In this document: positions 1 through 10,187 of the stretch, piece by piece
Layout: every line of letters begins with the position of its first letter
How positions within the stretch are numbered: the stretch's first letter is position 1
Assembly: GCF_024166365.1 (NCBI RefSeq)
Contig: NC_064842.1
Location: 29,173,001 to 29,237,000 of the forward strand
Origin: Elephas maximus indicus
Taxonomy: Eukaryota > Chordata > Mammalia > Proboscidea > Elephantidae
Length of the DNA stretch: 64,000 nucleotides
Direction: 5' to 3'
Made by a program: the position numbers and the translations under genes
Notes under the pieces: generated by a model
What the model was told of the DNA's origin: nothing
Seen by the model: only the letters and a program-made list of their open reading frames with translations
Database searches by the model: none

Positions 1-251
1 ACACAATGTTCAGGTCGTAAGGCCTTTGATTCTGCACAAATTAATTCATTCACTCAACAAATACTATGTACATATTATGTGCCAAGCAATGTTCTAGGCT
101 AGAAAAAAAACTTAGCAAACAAGTATTTAGAAGCCTTAGTTTTTTAGTTTATCTTCTTTAACCTTATTCTACAACCACGCTGTATGTTCTGTCTTTTATA
201 TATTAAATTTTTATTCAAAAATACGTATTGATGAAACTTTCTAATTCATAG

Positions 252-3200
252 CGGACCTGGAAAATATGACAAGTGCTGAACGCATCACAATTCTTCAAGA
301 AAAACTGCAGGAAATTAGAAAACATTATCTGTCATTGAAATCTGAAGTAGCTTCCATTGATCGGAGGAGAAAGCGTTTAAAGAAGAAGGAGAGAGAAAGT
401 AAGTGTTTTTACCTTACTTTTCTTAAACGTGAACCTGAGTTTATGACTCTGCAGTTACACTCGCAGGTTTATGTCTGTATCTTCAGGTGAGTTCTGTAAT
501 TGCTTTGCTTATTTTCCTCATCTATAAAATGAAAAAATAATATCTACCTCAGGTTTATGGCTAAAAGTAAAAGAAGTAATGCTTGTAGTTTGCCTACAAC
601 AATGTCTGGTGCATGATAATCATTTAATAAATGTTAGCACTCAGTTAGTAGAAAATCAGAACTTCTCTGTATTAGTGTACCTTGTGTGGATTCTTGAAAT
701 ACCGTCTTCAAAATTACCTCAAATCACAGTGTTCACTTCCATAGAGCTTACTATCTACAAAACAAACTCTAATGAGATAATTTCAGATAGTGAAAAGCTG
801 TTGTGGTGGGAAGTGGTAGAAACGTTATTCAGGTAAGCAGAGACAAACTTAGTGTGGGGCCTTGTAGGCCAGGATGAGGAGTTAAATTTTACTCCAGGGG
901 AAATGATCAGCTATTTGAAAGTCTTAAACAGGTAGTGACACAATCTCTTTGTAGTTTTATTTAAAAGGTCACTGTCTGCCTTATGGAAAGTAGTTTCTAG
1001 ATGGGCAGTGGTAGAAACAGTGAGATCAGTTACGGAGCCTGTTTCAGTAGTCAGGTGGGAGATGAGAATGACATGGACCAGGATGGTTGCAAGGAAGATG
1101 GAGAGCAATTAATAGTTAACGGCACTAGCTTTGGTTTAGATGTGGTGGATGAACTGAGGATCACTTCTAGGTTTTTGGCTGGAACAACTGGATACATGGT
1201 GTCATGTTCAGAAATGGGAGAAGACCTAGAAAAGAATAGGTTGTGAGTCGGGGAGCACAAGGATCAAAAGTTCTGTTTTAGCCATCCTAGGTTTGAAATG
1301 CCCAGTTAAGCATCCAAGCGGGGATGTCAAGTAGATAGTTGGATATGTGAGCCTGCAGCTCAGAAGAGAAGTCAGGACTAGAGATAATTTTCAAGGAATT
1401 GGCATATCTACAGTACAGTACTTACTGGAAGTATTTTTTAAAGCCACAATACTGGAGTAGATCACCTAGGAAAGAAATGTGAGTAGAAGAGGAAAACTGG
1501 AAGAAGCTAACATTTAGAGTAGGACTGAGAAGGAGAAGACAGAACTTGCAAAGGAATAGCCCTGAATGCGGAGGAAAACCAGGTGAGGATGATCAAGAAA
1601 AAAAGTGTTTGAGAAGTGGAGCTGTCTGCTGTGTCAAATGCTACTGGAAGTTCAGAGAAGTGGTCAATGGACTTGACAGTGTTGGAGTCAAAAGCATTTT
1701 CAGTGAGTAGTGGAGATAGTAGCTCAATTGGTTGAAAGGAGAGTGGAAGGTGAGGAAGTAGAAAGACTGTGACCTTACAAAAGTCTTCAGTTTTGCTCTG
1801 AAGGGGAGCAAAGAGATTGGACAGTGCAGGAGGGGGACACAGGCAAGACAGTGTAGCATATTTTAAGCTTATGGCTTTGCCTCCATGTCCCTCTTCTTTT
1901 TTCATGATTACCTTCCTTATGTCCTTCTGAAGCACTTTCATTTTCTTTTCCTTCAAACCAATATTCCTACTTCCCTGTTCTGGTGTCAGTGGTACCCCTT
2001 TAACTCTCACCCCCTTCGTTGTTCTAGACTTCTTAATTTGTGGGGCGGGCAAACATCCCTCTAAGTTACAGAGTATTTGAGGAGAAATTAAATGCTAATG
2101 TATAGAAAGTATATACAGAAGCATCCTGTCAAAGGAAGGAGCCTGAGTTCTATATGATTGATACTATGTAGCCATTTAAAAATAATTAAAAATCAATTAT
2201 AGTTAGCATACTGTTTAAAAGCTTTTACTAGAGCTGCTGACTCTTAAGTAGGCTCAGCTTTTTTATAGGAGTTTCCTGTGTAATAAAACATCTATCTAGA
2301 AATAGTTTCTTCAAAATAGTGTTTTGTAGGTCTGGTCACCACAAATTCTGCAGTGAATGGTTCTGGTAAATAGATGTTGTCTTTAGGGAGTCAACATTAA
2401 AAGTCAGATCAGAAATGAGGAAATGCTGTTAAAGTAATCAACAGAAAAATGTTCATCCTGGTTACCAAGGAAACGTAAATCAAACAAGGCACCATTCTTA
2501 GCAGAAGGTATTTACAAGTAAAACCAATGCTAGGAAAGGAAAAGGGTGGTGAAATTCATATCTTTATGCATTGCTGAAAGCATTGGCACAATTATCTTGG
2601 AAAACAACTTGACCACATGTTTGGAAAACTAGATAATTTCGGTTGTAAGAACAGGCCCCGACAAAAAATATGTAGCCACAAAAAAGTTGGTCATGTTAGT
2701 ATTTATTTAAAAAAAAAAAAAAAAAAGCATTGCTATTTAGTTGATTCTGACCCACAGTGACCCTAAATGACGGAGTAGAACTGCCTCCAGAGGGTTTCCA
2801 AAGAGCAAGCTGCTCATGGATTTGAACTGCAGCTGTATGACTTAACCACTGTGCCATCAGGAGCTCCAGTATTTATAATAGCAGATAGAAATTGTTAAAT
2901 TGAATGATCAAATGATATATTGCCTTGATACAAGGTAAAATAGGCATTTAAAATTTTATTTGTAACGCACAAAATATTCTTTGCATTGTTGTTGGTAACA
3001 GCAAAAAACTAGAAACTAAGTTACATACTCTATAAATGCAGAATACTGTTCATCTTTGAGGGAAAAAAAGAGAGAAGTATATGCACCAATATGAACAATG
3101 TCTTTAGATGTAGAGTAAAAAAAATTGAGTTAAACAGTACATTTTGCTTCCACTTGTATTTTTAAAAGTGGAGCTATATCTATTTTAAAGTTGCAAATCA

Positions 3201-4354
3201 TATCTCTAGATTCTTCTGAAGAGTCTTCTAGAAGAGGGTTGCAATCATTTTCTGTAAAGGGAAAGAATAAATTTAGGCTTTTTGGGTCACATAGGCTCTG
3301 TAGAAACTACTCAACTTTGCCATTGTGCTTGTAAAATCTGCCATAGGCCATATGTAAACAAATGGGCATCGCTGTATTCCAATAAAGTTTTATTTACAAA
3401 AACGGGTGGAAGGCAGATTTGGCCCCGTAATTTGCAACCCTTATTCTAGAGTTTTGAAGACTGAAACAGCTGCTAACAGTGGAGAGAACTTGGGAGAACA
3501 GGAGACTTGCTTTTCCAGTTTATACCCTTGCATTAAATGAATTTTTTTTTTTTTTTACCTTGCATGCATTTGCCTTTATATTTCCCTCCCCACCCCCCAA
3601 ACACTGATAACATTGAAAGAATTCCCCTGAGGAAAATAACTAATGTAACTAGTATGTCATGTGCTTTGTAAACCAAGTAGAGAATGCAGTAGTTTAACTA
3701 TTTGTTTCAACTTTAAGAAGTGATAACCTTCCATTCTCACTTTTAAATTAATAAGAAAATGCAAACACTTACGGATTATTTAAAAATTAAAAATATTAGG
3801 AGGAAAAGATTTTTGTGTGAATTACAGGTTTTTCCTACTGGATTCAAAGTTCTTTTTGACATTCGTTGTGTTATTACCAAAAAAGGTCTAATGATATTTT
3901 ATTTCCTGTCCTATGAGTTGGAATTGACTCAACAGCAATGGGTTTTGGTTTCTAGACTGGACATGATCCTTTTTCTTCTTAATGCGTGCATGAGCCCTTC
4001 CCTGGCCTAGCCTTTTTCATTACTTCTCCTGTCGTTTGGCACTGTCATGAGCTAAGCCAGGTTTTCCTTTCTTTCCATCATGGTGCTGAGAAAATTGACT
4101 GCTCTTATTGTAAAGCTAAATAATTGTGAAAATTCAACAGAATTTTAGTTAAGAATTATAGTGCTTTCTTTCTGTTGTTGGATATCATTTTTATTAAGCT
4201 TTTGATTTGGTTTCCCTTTTCCTTAGGTGCTGCTACATCCTCATCTTCATCTTCACCTTCATCCAGTTCCATAACAGCTGCTGTTATGTTAACTTTAGCT
4301 GAACCATCTATGTCCAGCGCATCACAAAATGGAATGTCAGTTGAGTGCAGGTGA
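252..4354 (+). CDS. ARID4B: ARID4B, C-terminal part (last two coding exons)
   Basis: Partial gene whose 5' exons lie upstream of the window. Two coding exons can be spliced: 252-398 (acceptor AG at 250-251, donor GTAAGT at 399) and 4227-4354 (acceptor TTAG, stop TGA at 4352-4354). They join in phase through a split AGT serine codon. The product begins [18 protein letters not shown], continues through a basic Lys/Arg cluster (RRRKRLKKK) likely to be a short coiled coil, and ends in a serine-rich stretch and the tail [12 protein letters not shown]. This matches the C-terminus of ARID4B as I remember it. The full protein is a large nuclear factor with ARID, Tudor and chromo-like domains that works with the SIN3-HDAC co-repressor and RB. 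None of those domains is encoded in this window. RBM34 follows on the same strand about 4 kb after the poly(A) site, as in human. An open frame running past the donor (to 490) is intron read-through, not coding. Confidence 0.93.
840..1850 (-). repeat. L2 LINE, antisense, ~1 kb
   Basis: The + strand reads like the reverse complement of an L2 3' half. Landmarks are 'ccttgtaggcca', 'gatgtcaagtagatagttgg', 'aaaccaggtgaggat' and 'gtgtcaaatgctactg'. The minus frame near 1507-1750 still reads AFDTADS and TWFSS, degraded L2 reverse-transcriptase motifs. It has no intact reading frame. Confidence 0.8.
2731..2867 (-). repeat. AfroSINE (tRNA-derived)
   Basis: Minus-strand copy: RTE-type tail at the left, then the tRNA-like head ('taaccactgtgccat...ggagctcc') at the right. 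It is preceded by a long A run and is diverged. Confidence 0.85.
3228..3462 (+). repeat. Old hAT (MER-type) DNA transposon copy
   Basis: It starts 'gggttgcaatcattttctg' and carries the landmarks 'aactactcaactttgccatt' and 'aaagttttatttacaaaaac'. This is a widespread mammalian non-autonomous hAT family, but I am not certain of the subfamily name. A second copy in the opposite orientation lies at 22702-22920. Confidence 0.65.
3907..3951 (+). repeat. AfroSINE 3' tail fragment
   Basis: Only the tail remains ('ctatgagttggaattgactc' followed by 'ggttttggttt'). Confidence 0.7.
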
Positions 4355-5096
4355 CAGCAGGACTTTCCAATGCACTTTGCACTTAATGGCTGTTGAGGGC
4401 CACGTCTTTTTTATACTGCACAGTGGCACAAAAAAAAATCAGACAAGCACTATTTTATATTTAAAATTGTTTCTTGACAAGCTGACTTGGCACTTAAGTG
4501 CACTTTTTTATGAAGAAAAAGTACAATGAACTGCTTTTCCTCAAGCAATAATTGTTTCCAACTTGTCTGGGAATTGTATGTCTGGTAACTTGAAGGCCTT
4601 CCACTGTGGCAAATGGAGGCTTTTCACTGCCTGTAGAGACAATACAGTAAGCATAGATATTGGGTGGGCCAGAACATGGTAAGATAACTTACTGTATATG
4701 TATTCCCTTGTATTTTGTTAAAGCTGGAACATTTGATATTTTTCCATTTATTTATGAAAAAAAAAAAAAAAAACCTATTTTCATTTGTACAAGCTAATGG
4801 TTTTTTAAAGCAAGTCACCCTAGAGTGGCTTTAATTGTATAAGTCAAGCACATGTAATAAATTCAAAACCTGCAGTTAACAGGATATCAGACATCAGTCC
4901 TGGTAACCAAATATTTCAGATTCTCTTTAAAAAAGACTGAACATGTTTACAGGTTTGAATTAGGCGAAATGGTCTTGCAGTGGCTTTTCATGCCCCTTCA
5001 AATTGGAATGGAACTACTGTACTTTGCCATTTTTCTATGAATCAGTATTTTTTTTTAATTTTGATATAATACATTGTGTGAAAAAAGAAAATGGCT

Positions 5097-5102
5097 AATA
5101 AA
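5097..5102 (+). terminator. ARID4B: ARID4B internal poly(A) signal
   Basis: Canonical AATAAA about 740 bp after the stop codon. It is a candidate proximal cleavage site; its use cannot be judged from sequence. Confidence 0.4.
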
Positions 5103-5958
5103 CTGTATTAAATCTTAAAACAATGTATAAAGATTGTACTTAGCCAGTTCAAAGTGTATATTTATTCATAATGAATTATAACAGTTATATTTTTGTGTTT
5201 TCTTGTAAATGTTTCTTTTCCCTTAAATGCAGATAATTCATTTGTATTGATTATTTTATTATGAGCTTCAATGAGAGGACTTCAGGAACAAGTCAACTGT
5301 ATTAGTATGGTTCAAGGTTGTTGATATGAACTGTTCCAACAGGATGGTTGTTATTTTAAATATAAATAGCTAATCCGGGTGGTAGGCCTAAAAAATTAAA
5401 TGCTTTGTATAAAATCCAAACTGAACGTGAAATTGTTTTCACTTGTATTGACTTTATGTTGTATGATTCCAATATCTGTTCTGTTGGCACTTGTATTTAA
5501 TTCTACACCTTTGTAAGACATTTGTATATTGCGGATGTGTTCATTCAAGCTATTTAATACCTGGCACTGTTAATACACAGTACTTTATTGTACAGACTGT
5601 TTTACTGTTTTAATTGTAGTTCTGTGTACTTTTTTTGGATGGAGCTGGCATGTTTTGTTTTCTGCCAATACGATGTGAGAATTTCAAAGCGTTTCGTTGT
5701 AGATGCTAACGTGTCAGAATCCTTTACATTCAACTTTTCTAAGAAAAGCATTTTCAGTCTTGTAGTGTGTGCTTACAGTAACTAATTTTGTTGAAAATGG
5801 TTTCAAGTTACTCAAATTTGTACAGGACTGTAAAGATTTGTTGACAGCAAAACATTGAAGAAAAAGCTTATAGAATAAAAGCTATAAAGTATATATTAGA
5901 ATCTGCAAACAATGGAGAATTATGTAATATATTGTACAAATGTAAGCAAAGGCGCTGA

Positions 5959-5964
5959 AATAAA
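5959..5964 (+). terminator. ARID4B: ARID4B distal poly(A) signal
   Basis: AATAAA followed about 15-30 bp downstream by a GT-rich stretch (tagtttgtgaatccttgattttg). It is the last good signal before recognisable repeats resume. Confidence 0.7.
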
Positions 5965-6349
5965 ATGCCATAGTTTGTGAATCCTTGATTTTGTTTCTAA
6001 CAAATTAAGTAATTTTAGTTCATTTCTGTATGTGATGACTGACTGGAACATATATAGCCAACAAGTATTATCTCAGGGGTTGATTGACATACAAAATAAA
6101 GGGAATATTCTACCTACAAAAACTAAAATTCCATTAACCAGATAATAAGTTTTTTAGGCTTCTTACATCTTTGCATATACTATTTTGCTTGAGTCTGAAT
6201 GTAAATATTTTTCTTATGACTTGGAGGTCTGTCTAAAGAAAATCAAGTTTAAAATTTTTTTGACACTTGAAACCATTACCAGCAGCCCTTTAATTATTTA
6301 ATTTTTTGTCTTTCAATTTAATCGGACCTACATAGTAGGTCTCATGCTT

Positions 6350-6510
6350 AACTCTAGTGTGCTCTACCCCACTGCACATTAGAATCACCTGGGCACCGTT
6401 AAAATAGTGCTCAGTCCCCACCCTCAGAGCCTTTTTAAAGGTTTCCAGTGCTTTTAATATGCATCTGGGGCAAGGACCACTGCTTTACCTCAAAATTTAA
6501 AAAATGATAG
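6350..6510 (+). repeat. MER5A-like hAT copy
   Basis: It has 'cacattagaatcacctggg', a central 'cagtccccaccctcagag' block and an end resembling 'aaggaccactg'. This matches the layout of the ~190-bp MER5A consensus. Confidence 0.65.
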
Positions 6511-6640
6511 TTGGGGGACTTTTTTTTTACCCTATTTATTTGACTTTATACCAAAAGAAAATACTTTAAAGTGAAAAACTTTTTTTTTTTAAGCCAGAAA
6601 AACCCAAATATATATATTTTAAGCATCTTTGCAAATGGCT

Positions 6641-7391
6641 CCGTACTAGTTTCCAAAGACTGCCCTAACAAAATACCACAAACTAGGTAGATTAAAACAA
6701 CAGAGGTTTATTCTCCTCCAGTTCTGGAGCCTAGGAGTCTTGAGATCAAGGTATTGTCTGACTTGATTCCTTCTGAGGACTGTGAGGGAGAATCTGTTCT
6801 ATGCCTCTCTCCTAGCTTCCCATGGTTTCCTGCAGTCCTTGGTGTCTGTAGCTTGTGGTAGATGCATTGCTTCAATCTCTGCCTCTGTTATGACATGGCG
6901 TTCTTCCCTGTTTGTGTCCGCATCTCTCCTTTTTGTAAGGACACCAGTCATAATGGATCAGGGCCCATCCTATTCCAGTACAGATAGCCCTCAACTTAGG
7001 ATGTTCTGTTCTGATGGCCTGTCAATTCTGATGTAAGTCAAATAACCTTTTTTTCCCCCCTTATTATTGCCTTTTATTATCAGTATCTTTATAAATCCAA
7101 TCTTTGTCTTTGGGGGTTGGAAACATTCCATATAGACTTAGATATTTTTTAATATACCTCAACTCATTGCTGTCGAGTTGATTCTATACATACATAAAAA
7201 AATACACACAAAAAGCACGGTCATTTAAGTGCAGTTCATCATTAACTCGAATATGTTGTAAGCTTGGGATTGCTTGTATAACCTCATGTTAAGTAATCTG
7301 CAAAAATGCTATTTCCAAATAAGGTCACATTGACAGGTAATGGGGGGTAGGATTTAAGTATCTTTTGGGAGGACACAATTCAATCCATAAT
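6641..7391 (+). repeat. Old mammalian repeat, split by a later insertion
   Basis: It starts 'ctagtttccaaagactgccc', continues through 'aggacaccagtcataatgg' and 'caaataaggtcacattgaca', and ends 'gacacaattcaatccataa'. This is a familiar ancient mammalian interspersed repeat whose family name I cannot assign safely. A TIR element interrupts it at 6981-7276, between 'attccagta' and 'taacctcatgttaa'. Confidence 0.6.
6981..7276 (+). mobile_element. Non-autonomous TIR element at a TA site (Tc1/mariner-pogo-like)
   Basis: The left end reads CAGATAGCCCTCAACTTAGG and the right end is an imperfect inverted copy (reverse complement CAAGCAATCCCAAGCTTACA). TA flanks both ends (6979-6980 and 7277-7278). 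Removing the element rejoins the host repeat across one TA. An AfroSINE tail fragment sits inside at about 7157-7187. It contains no transposase frame. A related copy lies at 58423-58657. Confidence 0.6.
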
Positions 7392-7569
7392 AGACGTTTT
7401 ATTTTCACAAGAATTAGTTTAATTTTAAGGGATGAGTTTTAAAATCTGTAGGACAGTGTTTCCCAAAATGTGTTCTATAATACCTGGAGGTGTCCCTGGA
7501 AATGCTCTGGGAATTTATTGTCAAATGTATTTTGGAAATGCTATGCATCACATTCTCTTAGAATTCGTG

Positions 7570-7772
7570 TTATTAGGTGCTTTCGAGTCAATTTTGACTT
7601 AGAGCGACCCACGTGACAGAGTAGAACTGACCCACGGGGCTTTCTAGGTTGTAATCTTTACAGGAGCAGACCTCCAGGTCTTTCTTCAGGGGAGCGAGCC
7701 GCTGTGTGCATTTAAATCGCCAACCTTTTGGTTAGCACCAGAGTGCTTCACCACGGAACCACCCAGGGTCCT
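7570..7772 (-). repeat. AfroSINE (~200 bp type)
   Basis: Minus-strand copy. RTE-like tail ('aggtgctttcgagtcaattt') at the left and tRNA-like head ('ccaaccttttggttagcac') at the right. Confidence 0.85.
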
Positions 7773-8144
7773 CTTAGAGATACATAATGTTAGATTATTA
7801 AAAAACTTAGAAAGGCCTGTGAAGACACACCTGGTTTACTTCCTTTGCTTTAGTGTTTTCAGTCTTAACTAATCATGTAACTGTTTTTCAGGGAACTCTT
7901 GATACCATCTAAATGGTGTGTTACAGAAACACTGCGCTATAGAGAAATGATTCTCTGTCCACCTGCCTGCCTCCCTCCTCTCTACCCCCCACCCCCCGTC
8001 CCTTTTCAGCCCAGCTTCTCCAGAGGATTTGAGAATTTCCTGGAATTATTAGAATTTGACTTAAGTCTATACCTGGTCACCCAGATGACATTTTAGCAAG
8101 CTACTTTTCAATAATCTGATAAACTTAATATAGATATGTTCCTT

Positions 8145-8487
8145 AAGGAGCCCTGGTGCTGCAATACTTAAGCGCTTGGCTGCTGACCTTTTTGCCAGCC
8201 AGAAGGTCAGCAGTTTGAACCAGGGCTTCCAACAACTGCTGAGAATTTGCATTTCTAACAGTTCCCAGGAGGTTACATGTAAGAGTCACCTGAGTCTCTG
8301 GTTAAAATGTGGATTATGATTGATTATACCTGGGGTAGAAACGCAAATTCTCACCTAGAGGCAGGATGGAGAAAAGATCTGGCCATCTGCTCCAGGTTAG
8401 GAAACCCTATGGGTTTTTGTTTTTGTTTGTTTTTTCCTAGTCTTATACAGGGTTGCTCTGAGTCAAAATCGATTGGATGGCACACAA
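8145..8487 (+). repeat. AfroSINE, interrupted
   Basis: tRNA-like head at 8145-8230 ('ccctggtgctgcaatactta') and the SINE body and tail at 8368-8487 ('gttgctctgagtcaaaatcg'). The middle (8240-8340) resembles MER5A pieces ('gagaatttgcatttctaaca'). The order of insertion is unclear. Confidence 0.6.
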
Positions 8488-8785
8488 TTATGTTCTTACA
8501 CAGTGTTCCTCAAGACCTTTTTTCTTACTTGAAATACTTAGGGTGTGGTCTTGTTTTCTTAACCTAGGGGTGCTCTGAGAGGTGGAGCATGAAACCTCTG
8601 ACTTTTTGGCAAAACTCACTCTACTTTTCTATCAAAAGTCCTTATATTTTAAGAACTCAGAGGGGTTCGTGATCGCTAAAAGGTTAAAAACCAGTTCCGA
8701 ATGGCAATGAGGCTAATTTTTTTTTTTAACTATCTACAATCATAGCCTTCATACTTATTAACAATTTTATTTTCCTTTACAAGTA

Positions 8786-8947
8786 TTTGGAAACCCTGGT
8801 TGTGTAGTTGTTAAGAGCTACGGCTGCTAACCAAAAGGTTGGCAGTTAGAATCCTCCAGGTGCTCCTTGGAGACCCTAGGGGGCGTTCTACTGTGTCCTA
8901 TAGGGTCGCTCTGAGTTGGAATTGACGGCAACGGGTTTGGTTTTTGG
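8786..8947 (+). repeat. AfroSINE with target-site duplication
   Basis: Full copy from 'aaccctggttgtgtagttg' to the 'ggtttggttttt' end. It is flanked by a perfect 9-bp direct repeat TTACAAGTA (8777-8785 and 8948-8956), marking a clean retrotransposition. Confidence 0.92.
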
Positions 8948-9359
8948 TTACAAGTACATGCTGCCTTTCATTCTTTGTAAATCCATTTCCTCACCTTTCT
9001 AGTCCTAATTTTTCCATACTATTTAGGAGTTTTTGGTCCTAAGTAGCACTTTCCCCAGGACTGAACACTCATCCTTTCTAGGAACACTTAAGGATGTGTG
9101 AGTTTTCCCCCAGGAACTCCACATCTGTCACTCAAAATAAGAATGACACAAACATCGTATGAGAGGTTAGGTACGTACAAGATGTAATCCTGTAGAGAAG
9201 AGTTTCACGGTTGTAAGAATAAGACATAAAAGAATTAAATGCTAAACTGTACGGTCAGGGAGAGCAAGTGCTACGTTTAAAGGGGGTAATGTACGCACAT
9301 ACAAAAGCTGTGATGACTGATGGTGCCATTACAGCAAACTTTAATATACAAGGGAGATT

Positions 9360-9600
9360 CACCTGGAAATGGAATATGTAGGCTAGACTGGAGGAGGAAG
9401 AGTCAGGAAGGCCAGCGGTTGCTGTGATCCAGATATGAGGTGATTCTTGCAATAATGTTGGGGAGAGAAGCAATGAGTTTGGGAGACATTTTGAAGAAAA
9501 AAATAGAACGTCTTCATTGGACTGGATAGGGCAGATGGAGATGCTTGAGTTGAAATACTGGATAATTGGACTTTTCCTGTCTTTGTGAAATACCACATCA
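9360..9600 (-). repeat. L2 fragment, antisense
   Basis: It contains 'gctgtgatccagatatgagg' and neighbouring sequence matching the reverse complement of the L2 'ctggattactgcaatagcc' segment. The 118-aa minus frame here (9255-9611) is L2 remnant, not a gene. Confidence 0.55.
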
Positions 9601-10079
9601 AGGGAAACCAAAATTTAGGGCTCAGAAATCAAAACCAGGGCCAAGCAGTTCAATATTGTGGCTTTTGTTTGTTTTTAAACATATCTGATGTGGGTTATAA
9701 AAGGTGACATATATTTCCAGTGACTCTTGCTAAGCAGTTTTCAAATAGCAAGGCTGATCTCAAAAAGTCAAATCCTAATTATTTTACTACCAACGCTGTT
9801 GAATTCAATGATTTACCTAGTAATTTCTTCTCGTTTCTTGTCACCTAAAAGTCAAATTAACAAATATTCACTAGGGAGAGTGCCCTGTCATTGATTAATA
9901 ACATATTCTTATCCTCGTGCTTTGGCATTTTGGTGCGTTTTTCCCTCTGCTTGGATTGACACCCCACTCCCTATCACTCAGCCTGGATGATTCTGACTCA
10001 GAAGTCAAGTCCCTGAAACAAACAGCCACCCGGCACAACCCTGCGTTCGCAGGCCGCCCTCACTCCTGTGGGGTATCTC

Positions 10080-10187
10080 CAGCCCAGAGGCTCGGCCGCA
10101 GAGACTGCCGGGCGCGGAAGCGGAAGTACTGGGACCCGGAAGTGCAGGCTCACATGCCGCTGCTCTCTAAGAGGCCTTAGAATCAGA
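10080..10187 (+). promoter_or_regulatory. RBM34: RBM34 core promoter and 5'UTR, three ETS-type sites
   Basis: C+G-rich, CpG-containing stretch just before the RBM34 start codon. Three CGGAAG ETS/GABP-type motifs sit within 28 bp (10115-10120, 10121-10126, 10137-10142), the first two back to back. There is no TATA box. This layout suits a housekeeping promoter; the start of transcription is probably between about 10090 and 10170. Confidence 0.6.

Larger units (their letters stand above)
399..4226 (+). other. ARID4B: ARID4B last intron
   Basis: Intron of 3.8 kb with GTAAGT donor and TTTCCTTAG acceptor. It holds an antisense L2 (about 840-1850), an AfroSINE at 2731-2867, L1-like A/T-rich sequence around 2400-3190, an hAT/MER-like element at 3228-3462 and a short AfroSINE tail at 3907-3951. 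I see no further exon. Confidence 0.85.
4355..5980 (+). other. ARID4B: ARID4B 3'UTR
   Basis: A/T-rich stretch from the stop codon to the terminal poly(A) signal with no SINE, LINE or MER sequence that I can recognise. This contrasts with the repeat-filled DNA on both sides and fits a functional 3'UTR. It contains several T runs and TGTA-type motifs. An internal AATAAA at 5097-5102 could give a shorter isoform. Confidence 0.8.
5981..10079. other. Intergenic region ARID4B-RBM34
   Basis: No gene found. It contains a MER5A-like copy (6350-6510), an old repeat split by a TIR element (6641-7391), AfroSINE copies (7570-7772, 8145-8487, 8786-8947), MER5A-like pieces near 8240-8330, an antisense L2 fragment (about 9360-9600), and unassigned A/T-rich sequence. 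Confidence 0.75.

Noticed and set aside
266-490. Read-through ORF past the ARID4B exon
   Set aside because: After residue 44 it crosses a strong GTAAGT donor; the spliced product matches ARID4B instead.
1507-2052. 181-codon minus-strand ORF
   Set aside because: It lies mostly in the antisense L2 and shows only decayed reverse-transcriptase scraps (AFDTADS, TWFSS). It is not a host gene.
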